From: Bordetella parapertussis
GTDB taxonomy: Bacteria > Pseudomonadota > Gammaproteobacteria > Burkholderiales > Burkholderiaceae_C
Length of the DNA: 26,119 bases
NCBI GenBank assembly: GCA_945899335.1
Contig: CAMDIP010000003.1
Location: 1 to 26,119 of the forward strand
Direction: 5' to 3'
Shown here: positions 24,537-26,119 of the stretch, in pieces
Position numbering within the stretch: the first letter of the stretch is position 1
Layout of the letters: each line of letters starts with the position of its first letter
The notes under the pieces: generated by a model
What the model was told of the DNA's origin: nothing
Databases searched by the model: none
Seen by the model: only the letters and a program-made list of their open reading frames with translations
Made by a program: the position numbers and the translations under genes

Positions 24537-25991
24537 TTATTTTTTAGGATAAGCGCCACCCTTGGCAGCCCAAGCGCTGTAAACAGCCTTTTGCTTGTCC
24601 AGGCCCACCTTTTTGGTGGTGTCGTCCCACGACTTGGCGACGTCATCCAAAATGGCTTTGGGGTTGTCTCCAGCCCACAAGCGGCTGATGCCTTGGCGCA
24701 GGGCCTCTTCGTATTTGTCGGTTTGAATCAAAGACAAATCGAGCAGGCCTGATTTAGAGCCAGCTTGCAAGGCGGCCAAATAGTCTTTGGCGTCAGGCCA
24801 CTTGGCAAGGTATTCCTTGCTGGTGAAGTGAGAGTCGCGGAAGGGGTCGCGCAGTGCGTAAGGCAGTTGCACCCGTTGCATCGAGATTTCTTCACTGTTG
24901 AGCCACTGGATGAACAAATAAGCAAGTTCTTTGTTCTTGCTGGTGGACGCCACCGACAAGGCAAAACCTGCTGCCAACTCGGGGTGACCGCCAGGGGGTA
25001 GTGCATAACCCACTTTACCTGCCACTTTGGATTCGGGAACCCACTTCATGGCTTCATCTTTGATGTAGCCGGCAGCGAATCGTCCATAGGGCGGCCAAGA
25101 AATGGTCATGGCACTTTCGCCCTTGACAAAGGTGGCCAAGTTTTCCACGAAGCCAAATTTCTCCACGCCTGGGGGCATGAATTTGTTTTCGTTGCGCCAC
25201 TCGGTGAATACCTTCACGCCTTCAGGTCCGTTAATGGTGGCCTTCATATTGGCGTCAAAGAACTTGCCGCCTTCGTTGCGAAAACGCTCTTGGAACATGA
25301 AATTACCGTAGCCAGGTTCGCGGAACTGGGAAGCACCGTAAGTACCTTTGGCTTTGAGTTTTTCAGTCAGGAATTGGCCAATTTCTGAGAATTGTTTCCA
25401 AGTGGTGGGTGGTGCCAAGTCGTAGCTGTACTTAGCCTTGAAGTCTTTGCGCAAAGCCGCATCCGCAAAAATGTCTTTGCGGTAGTACATGATGAAGACA
25501 TCGCCGTCATCGGGGAAGCCGTAAATCTTGCCGTTGACCTTCATCTGGTTGTCACGGTAGGTAGACGCGATTTTTTGCAACTCGTCGCGGTAGGTGTATT
25601 TGTCCACCATGGTGTCCAAAGGCTCTAATGCACCAGCTTGCACCAGGTCGGGCATCCATGAAGGAATGACATTCAATGCGTCATAGGCGCCTGTGCCTGC
25701 ACGGAACTCTTGCATGATTTTGGTGAACATCTCAGCGGTTGGTACTTCCACCACATTGATCTTGCAACTGGTCAGCTTTTCCCACATCGGACCAGAGAAG
25801 TTTTTAGGATCGAGGGACTGAAGTCCTGCTTCCCAAACGATGGTGATGGTCTTGCCGTTGCACATTTTTTTGGCGGCGTCCACCGCTTTTTGTGCGGCGC
25901 TTTGGGCGTTTGCCATGCCAGACGACAGCAGAAGCGCAGAGGCAAGTGCCGTGGCGCAACTGAGTTTCAAGCGGTCAAATTTAAATTTCAC
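24537..25991 (-). CDS. Extracellular sugar-binding protein of a CUT1 ABC importer
   Basis: Periplasmic receptor that should define the importer's substrate. In the 484-residue protein, a Sec signal peptide covers residues 1-29 (KFKFDRLK, hydrophobic core, cleavage after ANA). The mature part is a family 1 solute-binding protein, with LNVIPSWMPDLVQAGALEPLD, KIYGFPDDGDVFIMYYRKDIF and WPPYGRFAAGY. It is larger than typical MalE (about 400). The start is GTG 25991 with AGGGAG upstream. It is the first gene of the long operon. Its ligand cannot be read from sequence. Confidence 0.93.
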   Translation of the reverse strand: MKFKFDRLKLSCATALASALLLSSGMANAQSAAQKAVDAAKKMCNGKTITIVWEAGLQSLDPKNFSGPMWEKLTSCKINVVEVPTAEMFTKIMQEFRAGTGAYDALNVIPSWMPDLVQAGALEPLDTMVDKYTYRDELQKIASTYRDNQMKVNGKIYGFPDDGDVFIMYYRKDIFADAALRKDFKAKYSYDLAPPTTWKQFSEIGQFLTEKLKAKGTYGASQFREPGYGNFMFQERFRNEGGKFFDANMKATINGPEGVKVFTEWRNENKFMPPGVEKFGFVENLATFVKGESAMTISWPPYGRFAAGYIKDEAMKWVPESKVAGKVGYALPPGGHPELAAGFALSVASTSKNKELAYLFIQWLNSEEISMQRVQLPYALRDPFRDSHFTSKEYLAKWPDAKDYLAALQAGSKSGLLDLSLIQTDKYEEALRQGISRLWAGDNPKAILDDVAKSWDDTTKKVGLDKQKAVYSAWAAKGGAYPKK

Positions 25992-26034
25992 TGTTGTCTC
26001 CCTTTGTGTTGTTGTGATGCAAGTATGCTTAAGA

Positions 26035-26064
26035 ATCTTAGGCTTGAAAAAACAAGGCTGTCAA
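26035..26064 (-). promoter_or_regulatory. Candidate promoter of the importer/otn operon
   Basis: On the minus strand a perfect TTGACA (26059-26064) is followed by an 18-bp spacer and TAAGAT (26035-26040, two mismatches). An inverted repeat TAAG-N3-CTTA (26030-26040) covers the -10 and could be an operator. Transcription would start about 40 bases before GTG 25991. No regulator gene for this operon is in the window. Confidence 0.5.
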
Positions 26065-26119
26065 CCTCGTTTGTCGGTATAAATAGAGCTTTCTTTTTTT
26101 GTTGTGGGTTCAAGGTTTG

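Overview
The window looks like chromosome from a betaproteobacterium of the Burkholderiales, probably a Comamonadaceae member of the Limnohabitans/Rhodoferax kind with anoxygenic photosynthesis. This rests on protein style, on the LH2-type antenna genes and on gene content. No database search was possible, so the genus is an inference. No tRNA, rRNA, CRISPR array, transposase or prophage gene was recognised. No gap between genes exceeds about 215 bases.

Layout. Positions 1-4082 hold translation and tRNA-modification genes: the 3' part of alaS (+), then trmB and gluQ (-), with alaS and trmB meeting tail to tail. Positions 4140-6192 hold a compact peripheral-antenna operon: pucB, pucA, pucC and a 30-residue single-helix peptide. 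It is driven by a consensus-like promoter overlapped by two perfect TGT-N12-ACA (PpsR/CrtJ-type) boxes 8 bp apart. Positions 6197-10111 hold a LysR regulator coupled to a FAD-dependent oxidoreductase (-), and divergently a pirin / DoxX / flavodoxin-quinone-reductase set (+) ending in a strong terminator. A DUF599 membrane protein follows. Positions 10887-15228 hold biotin synthesis: bioB (-) divergent from bioA-bioF-bioD (+), the last three joined by ATGA overlaps. A small membrane protein follows bioD.

Positions 15544-25991 form one long minus-strand operon, read from the right edge leftwards. Its order is a CUT1-type sugar ABC importer (binding protein, two permeases, ATPase), a 663-aa protein resembling D-apionate lactonase, a 3-oxo-tetronate-type kinase, a class II aldolase-fold decarboxylase, a hydroxypyruvate-isomerase-like isomerase, the tRNA hydroxylase TrhO and a small KOW-like protein. 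Together they suggest import of a sugar, sugar lactone or sugar acid, lactone opening, isomerisation, 4-phosphorylation and decarboxylation to a triose phosphate. The expected dehydrogenase is not in the window.

Most interesting points: (1) the LH2 alpha subunit carries Phe44-Leu45, the pair of B800-820 (LH3) antennas, and the beta subunit has Gln where the B800-contacting Arg20 usually sits; (2) the 30-aa peptide behind pucC is a candidate accessory antenna subunit; (3) the tandem PpsR-type boxes lie over the puc promoter; (4) the ApnL-like/Otn operon has a decarboxylase lacking canonical class II aldolase residues.
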